From: Chelydra serpentina
Taxonomy: Eukaryota; Chordata; Testudines; Chelydridae
Direction: 5' to 3'
Assembly: GCA_037349315.1 (NCBI GenBank)
Contig: JBAIAC010000007.1
Span: 19,574,501-19,638,500 of the forward strand
Length of the DNA stretch: 64,000 nt
The notes under the pieces were generated by a model. It was not told the DNA's origin, did no database searches, and saw only the letters and a list, made by a program, of their open reading frames with translations. Of the stretch, positions 8,726-20,493 are shown piece after piece (within the stretch, counting starts at the first letter, position 1; every line of letters starts with the position of its first letter). A program made the translations under genes and the position numbers.

Positions 8726-9480
8726 CTAAGGTGAATTGCAGGAACTATTTAACAATGGACAGCAGCACTACATGATTATTTAGCACAGAAAAATAAAAAA
8801 AAAAACCTTAGCCTGGTGAAGCTACATGGGGAATCCAGGCAGGCAGAACGTAATTACCCAAGATGAAATTTGGTCTGTACACCATTGCTCTGATACAACT
8901 CCAATCGAAATAGATAGCACTCCTTCTATTGACTTCAGTGGATGACAGATCAGGCTCCATTGTTAGTACCCCTACTTTTATGAAAAGTGCCATGTTCGTT
9001 TTTTATTACGTTAAGTGGGAAAGACCTCAATTTTATATCTAGTTGCACCTTGTACAACACAGTGGCCAACCCTATGTTTGAGCATTAATTCAGTGTCATC
9101 TGTTATACAGGAGTTTTTCCTGAAAGCTTTCCACTTAAGTACTGATGTAATCCAACATTGCTTAGCTTGGGAGAACAGACAAGATAATAACACAAAGTGA
9201 TATTACAAATGATGATTATTATTATTTATTACACTAGCATCAATTAAAATCAAAATCCCATTGTGCTGGGCACTGTACAAATATAGCATAAATACAGCCC
9301 TGGTCCTTAAGAGTTTACAGTCAAAATAATTGAACAGAAATAAGCTGTGTGTTGAAAATACTCAGGTTGAGGTCAACAAAAAGAACTTGGTACAGTAATT
9401 GTTATCTGCAGCAGTATTTGCCATTAAAAAGCCAACATTTACCAACAATAAGCATATTGTATTATCCAACAGGGTATTAT
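8726..9480. other. Unannotated stretch with an ancient repeat near 9230-9340
   Basis: CATTGTGCTGGGCACTGTAC, followed by a CCTGGTCCTTAAGAG block, resembles the tail of an old SINE-like repeat; a relative is at about 36340-36415 (TGTGCTTGGCACTGTAC). No gene seen. Confidence 0.35.
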
Positions 9481-9501
9481 CCTGTACTTAGAATAAGAAT
9501 T

Positions 9502-9830
9502 CATAAACATCAAGAGATGTGGCATTGACACCGCACACTGGAAGACAGTAGCCCAGGATAGGGATAACTGGTGAAGACTTGTCAGAGAGGGAACGTCTAC
9601 TTTGGAGGAAAATCGCCTTGCCTTGGTCGCAGAAAAACGCCAGATAAGAAAGGAAAGACAACTGTCATGCAACAATCATGGCCCAACCCTGCCTTCCAAC
9701 ACCACCTGCAGTGTCTGCCAATGACCCCGTGGCTCAAGGATCCGACTCCTCAGTCACCAAAGGACCCATGAAAAACAAAACCTGTGAAAGAGATCATCCT
9801 CGACCTCGAGGGATTGCCAACGATGACGAC
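9502..9830 (+). mobile_element. 5'-truncated LINE tail with a perfect 21-bp TSD
   Basis: A 21-bp sequence is repeated exactly at 9481-9501 and 9831-9851, with 329 bp between. One plus-strand frame of the insert reads as the extreme C-terminus of a LINE reverse transcriptase: HWKTVAQDRDNW, EENRLALVAEKRQIRKER, then CSVCQ and SRIRLLSHQRTH, a CxxC...HxxxH zinc-knuckle tail. Two TGA codons interrupt it. The long TSD and 5' truncation are classic target-primed reverse transcription. I cannot name the clade; it is not CR1, since the ends and C-terminus differ. Confidence 0.75.
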
Positions 9831-9982
9831 CCTGTACTTAGAATAAGAATTAACTGGGGTTGCTGTGATCCTATGTGGTGAAAACAGCCAACTTTGCTGC
9901 ATCTGTATGTAGATTTTGCAGTGAGCACAAGGATCCAGTGCTGTGTGGTGCAATGGGCCAGGTGATGGAAATGATATGTGCA

Positions 9983-10058
9983 GATCCTCAACTGGGGTAA
10001 ATTGGCATAGCCACATTAATGTAAACGGAACTTTGCCAATTTACCCCAGCTAAAGATC
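9983..10058. repeat. Foldback repeat
   Basis: GATCCTCAACTGGGGTAAAT pairs with the inverted arm TTTACCCCAGCTAAAGATC. Arms are about 28 bp with few mismatches and a short loop. It belongs with the other old foldback repeats in the window. Confidence 0.65.
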
Positions 10059-10059
10059 T

Positions 10060-10740
10060 GCCCCAGTATGTTAACTCTCACTTTTAAGTCACAAAAAGTT
10101 GTAAACTGGTTCTGCAAGAAGGTTATTCAGGGTCATGTGTGGATGCATGTCAGGGAGTCCAGCCAGCCGTCGGCCCATTAAAATACAAAGAACAAGAACT
10201 ACAAGTCACAACAGAAGCAAAAATGAGGCCCTTTTCCCGTGCAAGGTACAAATCCTTGCTTCGAGAGACACACACACGCACACACTTGAGCATTCTGAAA
10301 TCTGTTTTGCTGAAAACAGGGACAGCAAAAAGGAAACGTACATCTTTAATTACTATCCTATTGTTTGTAGAATTTATAAATTATGATATTGTTACCTGAG
10401 GGCTTGCTGACAGACTGCTTCAGTTCTCCTCAGTCTGGCTCTAATCCCAGCCTCTCTTCTCTATTTTGAATCCTGGAATGCAGACAAAAAGGGGTTTTCC
10501 TTCCATAAACCAACTTGTCTGAACCCAGATTATTGTGCTGTGTCACTGCAAAAGGGCGCACCACTAATGTCACTCAGCTTTTAACCAACAATAAAAAATA
10601 TCTGCTGTATTTACTACTCTTCTCCCAAAATAAGGGAGTCCATTTCACATCCTGACTCTTATGAAAATGCAGCAGAGCTCAGCCTGGGATTGAAAAAATT
10701 GACTTGCTTGGGTACTGTACCCACCCACAGATATCTCTCA
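10060..10740. other. Unannotated stretch
   Basis: Includes a short CA-rich run near 10268-10286. No gene, element end or structured repeat seen. Confidence 0.4.
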
Positions 10741-11189
10741 AGGTATGTCTGACCTGCACAGTTAAACTACATGATTGGCACCTGAGTCTGAGTCAGGTTA
10801 GCCTAGCCTGGGTGTGAGCATCCCCATTGCAAAGCCCTATCCTCATTACTGTGTAATGAGGATACATGCCCTGTGTATCCGCAGTTCATTGTGATGAGAT
10901 GTGCTAGGATTCTCTCCTAGTCAATTGTGGGACACCTCATTTGTCATTCAGGGGAAGGGCACTGGAGGACTATCAGCACTCCAGTGATTTTGCGTGTGGT
11001 CCTCACTGCAAAGTTGGTGAGTTCCAGCTCTGAAACCAGACCTGGGCTCTACCAGATAAGCTAGCCTGAGTTTAAAGCACCTCCCAAATAAACCTAGGTC
11101 AGAGGTTTTTTCCTGTGTGGATGGCAGGACAGTTTGGGCTAAAGCCCAAATAAGAGCGCAGTTTAACTGTGCAGTGGAAACATACCCCT
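10741..11189. mobile_element. Harbinger-like MITE, about 450 bp
   Basis: Left AGGTATGTCT followed by GCACAGTTAAACT; the right end reverse-complemented is GGGGTATGTTTCC followed by GCACAGTTAAACT. The terminal words match the Harbinger start at 946 (GGGTATGTCTACACT). The right side is followed by TAA, but the left TSD is not clean. No ORF. Confidence 0.6.
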
Positions 11190-12576
11190 AAACACCAGTC
11201 AGTAAGTAGTCAAGGTTTGACTACCCAGCATCCTGTTGCATGAGTAATTTATTATAAAAACTACCAATTATTATTCTGTACCAATACCTAATGCATGAAA
11301 GAGAAAACACAAACATCTGAGGAAGGCTAAAGGGGAGTACTAAGAAGAAAAAAAAATGTTTTTTTTTTATAAAGGCAGCTGGAGAAAAAGTAAACAACAA
11401 CAAAAAAGAAGACATTACTGATGAGGACATCAGCTCCTTGATTCTGGGGCATCCTGTGCAGTCATCTCTTTGCATCAACTGGGAAGATGAAGCAGTATGT
11501 GAAGTGTGTTAGTCTCGTTCCTGAGAAAGTTTTCAATGTCACATCCTCATCTACTTGGGTTAAGATCTTGTCAAGGTATATAGAATAAGTAGGGCTGGGC
11601 TTGGTCACTCTTTGAAGGAGGGACCACCAGAAAAAACAGAGTTCTGCAGGATGGGGTGCTGACTCAGTAAATGGAACTTTTCACTCTATGTCAATACTAA
11701 ACCATCCTGAAGTTGGAGCCACAATGCTGTTAAAGGTGTCATCCAAGTTCATTAATTACATTCTGGCTTGTGTAATTTTTTTCCTTTAGTTTCAGCCAGA
11801 GAATTTACTATTCATTGCATAAAACTCAACATTCACATTCCAGATACCAGCAGAAATCCTGGTATATTCTTAAACTTAGAATAGAAGATGCTATGGTACC
11901 ACACTCAATTGGTTTTCAATGGAACCTATTGTATATTATAGTATTAGCACTGCTAGTGTTGCCCAAGTTATTCTTTTATTGTTGTGCTACAATAAGAGTC
12001 TTCTCTACTGAGAATTTTTAACCCAGAAAAATTAAAGATTTTCCTAAACACCCGAAACACAAAATAGCATTCGCTGAAACAAAATTCAAACACTGCACTC
12101 TAGGAAGATAATATGGGGAAACAGTGGTGAGCTAATATGGGGCATAAGGGGCGACTGCTCCTCCCCAGCAGTCTTTTGGTGTATGTGTCGTGTCTTTTCA
12201 CACTGGCCTGGAGAAAGAGCCTACCCCACACTCACCCAGCAGTGGCAGCTCCTGTCCCGCATTGTTGGGCCACGCTCCCCGCTACAGGTGTTGCAACATG
12301 GCGCACAGGGTCACATGGTAGTGCAAGCCCATGTACCATGTCACAACACCACACATTCAAATTTGGTGATTCCTCCCCTCCACACCGGGCTGGGACTAAG
12401 GTTGTGGTGCTGGGGTGTAGAATGCTGTTGAGTGGTCAGTGCGGGATCAACCATTCCTCCCTCTCCATGTAAAACTTGGCTCCATCATTTCAGCTGAAAA
12501 TAATAAGGCGAAAATGGTTCAAATAAGTTTATAAAAACTGAGGACAATTATCCCAAACTACACTGCAGACAGTCAC
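11190..12576. other. Unannotated stretch
   Basis: Contains A- and T-runs near 11350-11370 and 11395-11410. No gene or element with definable ends recognised. Confidence 0.4.
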
Positions 12577-12579
12577 TTA

Positions 12580-12875
12580 GGGTACGTCTATACTCACGCG
12601 TCCTGTCGGAGGCGCTGGATCGATCTTCTGGGTTCGATTTATCGCGTCTTGTCTAGACGTGATAAATCGAACCAGGAAGTGCTCCGCCGTCGACGCTGGT
12701 AATCCAGCTCGACGAACGGAGTAGGCGGAGTCGACGGGGGAGCCTGCGCGCCGCGTGTGGACCCCGGGTAAGTGCTTTTTCATTCGAACTAAGATAGTTC
12801 GACTTCAGCTACGTTATTCACATAGCTGAAGTTGCGTATCTTAGTTCGAATTGGGGGGTTAGTGTAGACCAGCCC
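12580..12875. mobile_element. Harbinger MITE, 296 bp, two internal hairpins
   Basis: Ends GGGTACGTCTATACT and, reverse-complemented, GGGCTGGTCTACACT; TSD TTA at 12577-12579 and 12876-12878. Inside are two near-perfect hairpins, 12631-12673 (GGTTCGATTTATC arms) and 12783-12850 (TTCGAACTAAGAT arms). The ends and TTCGA words match the 5.2-kb Harbinger, so its transposase family is the likely mobiliser. Confidence 0.9.
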
Positions 12876-12878
12876 TTA

Positions 12879-14784
12879 GAATCAGTAGATACAAATTGCT
12901 GGGTTGCTGTCTTTGTAGTTCAAAGTCTTAGCAGCTTACATGCATAGAGTTTGGGTAACTTGGAATTCCCTGGGCTCCCATGGAACTGAAATGTATCCAT
13001 ATCCCTGTAATGCAGTTTCTCTGTATAAATGTACCAACCTCCCACTAAGAAAATTAGCTCTTTAATCACTTGAATCCAAATAAAGCATTGTTATATCCTA
13101 AAGGCACTGAAGTTCTGTGCTTCTGAAAGAGTGCCTGAACATTTCCCAAGCACACTTAGAGTGTGGGGGAAAGCACTTTTATTTAATTTTCTATAATTAA
13201 AGAACAAGCCAGCCAGAAACCAAAGTTACATTTGTGGTGTTGCTCGCAAAAAAGCAAAATGCCTTCAGCCAATCTTATACTAAGGTAAATTGGGCTAGGG
13301 GGTGGTGATGATGGGGAGGAAGGTGTAAATGCCCAACATGAAACAAGAAAAGAGAGAACAAAAGCCTGAAAACTCTCCATTGATATCCCCATGAAAGAAG
13401 CACTGTGTTGAGACAGCTAAGAATACCTCATGTTCTCCACCTGCAGTGATTTATGGGACTTCAGCTACAAGTTCAGCTTTTCAGGTTTGCAGTGAATGTT
13501 CAGATTTTCCATCAATAACCTGAATCAAATGGCTCCCTCATTCATACTTAGAATTTGCTGACCGAGGCAATAAATTAGATATGCAAAGGCGAGTTGTAAA
13601 GGGAATATTTTTGCAAGTCCTTAAGTGACCTCTTCCAACATCCTACAAGCCCCAGAAGATTCTACAATCAAGTCATCTTCATAACATCCCTCTTAAATAA
13701 GCACCTTGCTGATAAGAACCATTCCAAAGGGAATCCCTATTGTTCTGATATATTGATATGAAACTAATAATACAGGAGCTGTCTTTTTTGATGAGTCCCT
13801 CACAAGTTTGGCTGGTGATGGATTTCATCACAGGCTACTACTTTCAGCAGTTTCTCCCATCCCAGCCTTGATGGGACTACCTTGGAGTTTTGCTCAAGGA
13901 CTTTCTTTCCTAATTCCTTTTTGTGGTTTTTTTAAAATTAATGTTCATAAAAACACAATAAAAATACAAAAGATAAATGACCTACAATTTGTAAATGTTA
14001 CCAAATACTACACATTTCACAGGATATCCAATAACATTATGCAATCATGCAACACTACAACTTGCCAAATCTGCAAGACCACACAACACAAAATCAGACA
14101 ATATTACACAAACATAAAATGTTACTGTTGGAGTAATAGTAATAATAAAAAAGAACACCAAACACAAATAGACAAAAATGGGAAGAAGGGAACCATGGGG
14201 TGAGGGGGAAGCAGAGCAGAAAAAAGGAATGGAAGTCTCATTGTTTGAGCTATCTCAGCATTCTTTATCCAAACATATCAAGAAACGGGGTGCAAATTTC
14301 TTTGAATTCAAATAATTACTCTCGACATCAATAAGCTATTCTTTCTTTTGCTGCTAACTCAGACACGTCTGAATTTCACTGCTCTATTCTGGGCATAAAC
14401 CTATTCCTCCATTTTTGTAAAATCATGCTCTTGGTAATCATCACAGCCCTCAAGAACCAAAGTCTTTGTGGTGGAGTCAAACACAGCATAGTACGCACAC
14501 AACCTAGGATAAAATTTTCAGCTGAGGTTTGGTTACTGAAGCCAAGCACTTTTCACTCTTCTGTCTACTTCCTTCCTCAGTTTCCTGACTGTCGTAGAGT
14601 CCCACAGCATATGCGTCAGGTAGCAGCAGAAGTGGCAACTCCAGCTCCCGGGTCTGCCTGCAGCTGCTTCAGTATAAATAAGGTAAACTTTTAATAGCTA
14701 TTAAATTATACACTGGGTGTGAGTGGAAATAACTGGTGATTTGTGCCTCACTTGTCAAAAAAGTCATCCACCGCCACTGTGGAT
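12879..14784. other. Unannotated stretch
   Basis: AT-rich old DNA. 13930-14210 is A-rich on the plus strand. 14240-14640 has a low-level look of a decayed repeat, but I could not assign it. No reading frame stands out. Confidence 0.35.
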
Positions 14785-15050
14785 AGGACCTTGGCTTTGG
14801 ACTAAGGAGACTCAGGTCTAATTCCTCTCTGTGTCTCTGACTAATGTGTGACCTTGGGCAAGTCATTTCACCTCTGTGTACTTCTGTTTTCCCTCCCCTC
14901 CATTGTCTGATTAGAATGTAAGCAGTCTAGAAGAAGTACTGGCTCTTGCTTTTGTACAGTGCCTGGACCAATGGGGGCCCTGAGCTTGGTTGGGGCTTCT
15001 GGATGCAATTATAATATAAATAATAAATAGTAGTAGTAATAATAATAGAT
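14785..15050 (+). mobile_element. MIR/CORE-type SINE with AAT-rich tail
   Basis: GACTCAGGTCTAATTCC-like promoter-region words are absent in exact form, but GGAGACTCAGGTCTAATTC, then GTGACCTTGGGCAAGTCA, matches the MIR core; the downstream TTTTGTACAGTGCCTGG block and (AAT)n tail at about 15010-15050 match the sauropsid tail of such SINEs. Confidence 0.55.
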
Positions 15051-15339
15051 CTCGTATTCATATTTCCTATTGGAAATCTCCTGGATTCCCATGGCTGTAT
15101 GCTGTGTAGAAGAGCTGCATCCAGCGTCTCCATCTCCCATAACACATGTGGATCCCAGCTATGCTGTATGCTTTCAGAAAAGTGTCTATAGAGTGGAGGA
15201 AAGAATGGTTGAGGAGGTGCCATGTTCCACATCTATGGCCTCTGATCCAGTTCCAGTTTGGAACCCCTCCTCCAAAAATGCTGGTTTATGCTCCCCTTTG
15301 CTTGGAAATTAAGTGAAGCATATGGCTCAATGAATTTTT

Positions 15340-15425
15340 CCTGGTACTAAGGGCTGGATGCAGCACCCACTGAAGTATATGAAAAGACTCCCATTGGCTT
15401 CACTGGGAGTTGGATTGAGTCCTTT
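15340..15425. repeat. Foldback repeat with ACTCCCATTGGCTTCACTGG centre
   Basis: GGGCTGGATGCAGCACCC, then a CATTGGCTTCACTGGGAG core and GTTGGATTGAG. A diverged member of the family with TTGAAGTCAATGG-like centres. Confidence 0.4.
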
Positions 15426-15535
15426 AAGGAGGAGCTTGAACCCACTATATATATCATTCTGAAATGTCTCAAAATCACTAACATTTGTGTGTCCTCACTG
15501 CAGCTCTGTTTACAGTAAAAAATGACATGAACATT

Positions 15536-15570
15536 TATATAGATAGATAGATATAGACATAGATATATTA
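15536..15570. repeat. Short ATAG microsatellite
   Basis: Degenerate TAGATAGATAGATATAGA run. Confidence 0.75.
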
Positions 15571-16743
15571 TTCCTCCCCCTCTTCACTTGTGGAAATACC
15601 TTATGGGATTATTGATCTTTTTTCTTCTTTTTTTAACTTCCAAAATCAGAGCCTGATTTTTTAATCCGGGTTTAGTTAAACTTCCTCTACTGCTTCTGGC
15701 ACTTGTCGTCAAAAATAAAGGAGTCGAATAGAGGGGGTGGAAATGCTAATTAGCCCCTGTCACAATTCATGCTGCTGTTGTAAGAATTCACAGTATGCAA
15801 ATCAGGTTAAAGCTACCCTAAGAGTGTCAGACCCTGCTACCGCTGATAGAAATTGACAATCCCAGGGTTAAAAGGTAAAGAAGGCTCTCCCCTTTCTTCT
15901 CCACAATGCAGTGTCTTTTTGCTCAGTCCAACCTAAGGTGCAAACATTAATAAAAAAGACAATAGAAAGGTGATGAGTTGGAGTGTTTTTTTATTAATAA
16001 TACGCACTCTGCTCTACAGCATTGCTGCTATATTCACAGTAAAAAAGAGATTAGTAGGTTTAAAAAAAACCAAAACACTGAACCTGCCCTGCAATTCAGT
16101 GTAAATGTCACAGCAGCAAATATGAAACATGGTTAATTTCTAAAATAAATAGGATGCTTTCTAACATGTATTATCATTGGATCTGATAAGCTACCATTCA
16201 TTTGAATCAAGAGTAATTTAGATAATCCAAAGTAATCATTCTACTAGATGGTCCAAAATTATACCCAAAGGTCAAAGAGAAATGAGCACAATCAGGAATT
16301 GTGTTGTTCCCTTTTAGCGTTTGTTGTACCCTACTAAATACAGTTACATTCCCAAAAGAAACAGGCTGGCACACCTGTTTTGAAGAGAGCAGCTTTTACT
16401 CTGCTCACTCCTGCATTCTTCCTACAAGAAGTAGCCTTTCAGGTAAGGAAATGGAACCTAAGCTCCTGTAACCACTCAACCTGCAGAATTTACAATAGTA
16501 ATTCAAACACATCGATGGTGGCCTCAATTTTGGTTCTATTTGTGCACATCACAAATGGCAGCATGTCCTCAGACAAACCTCATGAATGAAGCTCTTGGAT
16601 TGTAGAGAAAGCTACATTGTCAAGATTTATCCACAGAAAAATTACATTTGCCTGACTGTGATAGAGCCATTCAGTTTTCAGAGAATTTCAAAGTGAAAAC
16701 AAAAAATCCTTTGCGGATTTTTTTTGGTGAATGTGCACAAACA
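15571..16743. other. Unannotated stretch
   Basis: Polypyrimidine patch near 15615-15640 and scattered A/T runs. No gene or element ends seen. Confidence 0.35.
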
Positions 16744-17086
16744 TAGAAGAAGAATCATAGAAGATTAGGGTTGGAAGAGACCTCAGGAGGTCATCTAGTC
16801 CAACCCCCTGCTCAAAGCTGGACCAACCCCAACTAAATCATCCCAGCCAGGGCTTTGTCAAGCCTGACCTTAAAAACCTCTAAGGATGGAGATTCCATCA
16901 CCTCCCTAAGCAACCCATTCCAGTGCTTCACCACCCTCCTAGTGAAATAGTTTTTCCAAATATCCTACCTAGACCTCCCCCACTGCAGCTTGAGACCATT
17001 GCTCCTTGTTCGGTCATCTGCCACCACTGAGAACAGCCTAGCTCCATCCTCTTTGGATCCCTCCTTCAGGTAGTTGAAGACTGCTA

Positions 17087-18905
17087 TCAAATCCCCCCTC
17101 TTCTCTTCTGCAAACTAAATAAGACCAGTTCCCTCAGCCTATCCTCATAAATTATGTGCCCCAGACCCCTAATAATTTTTGTTGTCCTCCGTTGGAGTCT
17201 CTCCAACTTGTCCACATCCTTTCTGTAGTGGGGAGCCCCAAACTGGACGCAATACTCCAGGTGTGGCCTCACCAGTGCCGAATAGAGGGGAATAATCACT
17301 TCCCTCGATATGCTGGCAATGCTCCTACTAATGCAGCCCAATATGCCATTAGCCTTTTTGGCAACAAGAGAACACTGTTGACTCATATCCAGATTGTCAT
17401 CCACTGTAATCCCCAGGTCCTTTTCTGCAGAACTGACGCTTAGCCAGTCGGTCCCCAGCCTGTAGCGGTGGATGGGATTCTTCTGTCCTAAGTGCAGGAC
17501 TTTGCACTGTCCTTGTTGAACCTTGTCAGATTTCTTTTGGCCCAATCCTCCAATTTGTCAAGGTCACTCTGGACTCTATCCCTACCCTTCAGCATATCTA
17601 CCTCTCCCTGCAGTTTAGTGTCATCCGCAAACTTGCTGAGGTTGCAATCCATCCCATCATCCAGATCATTAATGAAGATGTTGAACAAAACCGGACCCAG
17701 AACTGACCCCTGGTTCTGATTCTAGTGATCAACTAGACATCGAGCCGTTGATCACTACCTGACGATCTAGCCAGCTTTCTATCCACCTTATAGTCCATTC
17801 ATCCAATCCATACTTTTTTAACTTGCTGGGAAGAATACTCTAGGAGACCAAAAGCATTGCTATCAAAAGCATTGCTAAAGTCAAGTTATATCCCATTGTG
17901 GAAGTCGGTAGAGGGAATTTGGATGCAGGCCTATATATGACCAAGAGTCAGGCTAACTCTAGCTGTAATAACACAAGATTTGTAGAAGCAGGGCTCACGT
18001 CAGAAGCGGGTGGGAAGACAGCAGAGTAGAGTCAGTGTGACCCAGCCTTGAGATAGCTATGTTTTGAGAACAGAAGTGGGCAAGGAATGGGACATAATAG
18101 AAACAAACTGCAGTTGTTGATCATTACTGTATGTAACAAAAGGTATAAATGCTTGCCTTAATTGTTTATCTTTTGAGAGACCTGCCTAGGAGGGGGAAAC
18201 TCTGTGTCCTAGTGCACTCTCTCCCTCTGTGCAATTGCTTGAGTTAATAAAGTGTATCTGCCATGCTGCACCCAAAGGAAGAGTGAGAACTCTGTTTTTT
18301 CTCCGACACCATCCATCGCTTTTCCCATATCAACAGAGCCAGTTATCTCATCATAGAAGGCAATCAGGTTGGTCAGGCATGACTTGCCCTTGGTGAATCC
18401 ATGTTGACTGTTCCTGATTACCTTCTTCTCCTCCAAGTGCTTCAAAATGGATTCCTTGAGGATGTACTCCATGATTTTTCCTGGAGGTGAGGCTGACTGA
18501 TCTGTAGTTCCCCATATTCTCCTTCTTCCATTTTTTAAAGATGGGCACTATATTTGCCTTTTTCCTGTCATCTGGGACCTCCCCCAATCGCCATGAGTTT
18601 TCAAAGATAATGACCAATGGCTCTGCAATCACATCAGCTAACTCCCTCAGGACCCTCGGATGCATTGCATCAGGCCCCATGGACTTGTGCATGTCCAGCA
18701 TTTCTAAACAGTCCTTAACCTGTTCTTTCAGCATTGAGGGTGCTTGCCTCCTCCGCAGGGCAGCAGTCTGGGAGCTGACCTTGTCTGTGAAGACCCAGGC
18801 AAAAAAAGCTTTAAGTAGTCCAGCTTTTCCCACACCATCTGTCACTAGGTTGCCTCCCCCATTCAGTAAGGGTCCCACACTTTCTGACCTTCTTGTTGCT
18901 AACAT
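17087..18905 (-). pseudogene. CR1 ORF2 reverse transcriptase, broken
   Basis: RT blocks in order on the minus strand: [16 protein letters not shown] and [14 protein letters not shown] (18541-18905), [20 protein letters not shown], then [21 protein letters not shown] (18351-18480), the LTR insertion at 17897-18308, FADDTKLQ (catalytic Asp pair, about 17630) and the thumb/C-terminal [23 protein letters not shown] (17087-17545). At least three frame changes occur outside the LTR. In the family this polymerase copies element RNA at nicked DNA. Confidence 0.85.
17897..18308 (+). mobile_element. Solo LTR of an endogenous retrovirus-like element, 412 bp
   Basis: Starts TGTGGAAG and ends CCGACA, flanked by CCAT at 17893-17896 and 18309-18312 (4-bp TSD). 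It contains TATAAA at 18144-18149 and AATAAA at 18246-18251 in the same orientation, about 100 bp apart, as in a U3-R-U5 unit. CR1 RT homology resumes exactly at the TSD on both sides, so this is a clean insertion followed by loss of the internal region by LTR recombination. No viral coding sequence remains. A 4-bp TSD is typical of gamma-like (class I) elements. Confidence 0.88.
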
Positions 18906-19254
18906 ACCTGTAGAAACCCTTCTTGTTACCTTTCACATCATTTGCTATATGCAACTCCAATTGTACTTTGGCCTTCCTGATTACACCCCTGCATGCTCAA
19001 GCAATATTTTATACTCCTCCCTAGTCATCTGTCCAAGTTTCCACTTCTTGTAAGTTTCCTTTTTGTGTTTAAGGTCACTGAAGATTTATCTGTTAAGCCA
19101 AGCTGGTTGCCTGCCATATTTATTATTCTTTCTGCACACTGGGACTCCTGGACTCCTCACCCCTTAATATTAGACTCCTAGGGGATCCTGCCCATCAGTT
19201 CCCTGAGGGAGTCAAGTCTGCTTTTCTGAAGTCCACGGTCAGTATTCTGCTGTT

Positions 19255-20493
19255 CTACTTTCTTCCTTTTGTCAGGATCCTGAACTCAACCATCTCATGG
19301 TCACTGCTGCCCAGGTTGCCACTCACTTCTACTTCCCCTATCAATTCTTCCCTGTTTGTGAGCAGCAGGTCAAGAGGAGCACGGCCCCTAACTGGTTCCT
19401 CCAGCACTTGCACCAGGAAGTTGTCCCCAACACTCTCCAAAAACTTCCTGGATTGTCTGTGCATGGCTGTATTGCTCTCCCAGCAGATGTCAGGATGATT
19501 AAAGGCTCCCATGAGAACCAGGTCCTGTGATCTGGAAACTTCTGTTAGTTGTCTCAAGAAATCCTCATCTACCTCATTCTCCTGGTCTGGTGGTCTATAG
19601 CAGACGCCCACCATAACATCACCCTTGTTGCTTTCGCCTCTAAACTTAACCCAAAGACTCTCAACAGGCTTTTCTCCAGTTTCATACTGGAGCTCTGAGC
19701 AATCATACTGCTCTCTTACATATAGTGCAACTCCTCCACCTTTTCTCCCCTGCCTGTCCTTCCTGAACAGTTTATACCCATCCATTACAGTGCTCCAGTC
19801 ATGGGAGTTACCCCACCAAGTCTCTGTTATTCCAGTCACATCATAGTTCCTTGACTGTACCAGGACTTCCAATTCGTCCTGCTTGTTTCCCAGGCTTCTT
19901 GCATTCGTGTACAGGCACCTAAGATAACTAGCCGATTGCCCTACTTTCTCAGTATGAAGCAGGAGGCCTCCCCTGTTGCACCCTCCTCCCTGTGTTTCCT
20001 CCCGGTATCCCACTTCTCCATTTACCTCAGGGCTTAGGTCTCCATCCCCCGGCGAACCTAGTTTAAAGCCCTCACTAGGGCTAAAGCAGGAGTGAGCCTG
20101 AAGCCTGCCTTCGACGATGTTCTCCCCTCTCTTCATTAGGTGGATCCCATCTCTTCTTAGTAATCCTTCTTTCTTGAACAACATCCCATGGTCGAAGAAT
20201 CCAAAGCCCTCTCTCCAACACCACCTGGGTAACCATGCATTTACTTCCACAATTTGATGGTCCCTACTTGGTCCTTCAACAGGGAGGATGGATGCGAACA
20301 TGACTTGCACCTCAAACTCCTTTATCCTGCTTCCCAGAGCCACGTAGTCTGCAGTAACCCACTCAAGGTCATTCTTGGCAGTATCGTGGGTGCCCACATG
20401 GAGACGAAGGAAGGGGTAGCAGTCTGAGGGCTTGATCAGTCTCTGCAGACACTCTGTCACATCCTGAATTCTAGCTCCAGGCAAGCAGCACAC
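19255..20493 (-). pseudogene. CR1 esterase C-terminal blocks and endonuclease in one 412-aa frame
   Basis: The N-terminal third carries SGNH hydrolase blocks: [11 protein letters not shown] (block III, normally GTND) and RRDGIHL (block V with catalytic Asp-His). The rest is an APE-type endonuclease: [23 protein letters not shown] (metal-binding Glu), [32 protein letters not shown] and SSDHEMVEF. The GAFN block is normally GDFN, so one active-site Asp is changed to Ala. Esterase and endonuclease run in a single open frame; in CR1 these belong to ORF1 and ORF2 respectively. The frame stops at 19255, and RT continues in another frame. Confidence 0.85.

Noticed and set aside
17893..18312. A provirus with coding regions around the LTR
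   Set aside because: CR1 sequence resumes immediately on both sides; only one LTR and no viral gene is present.
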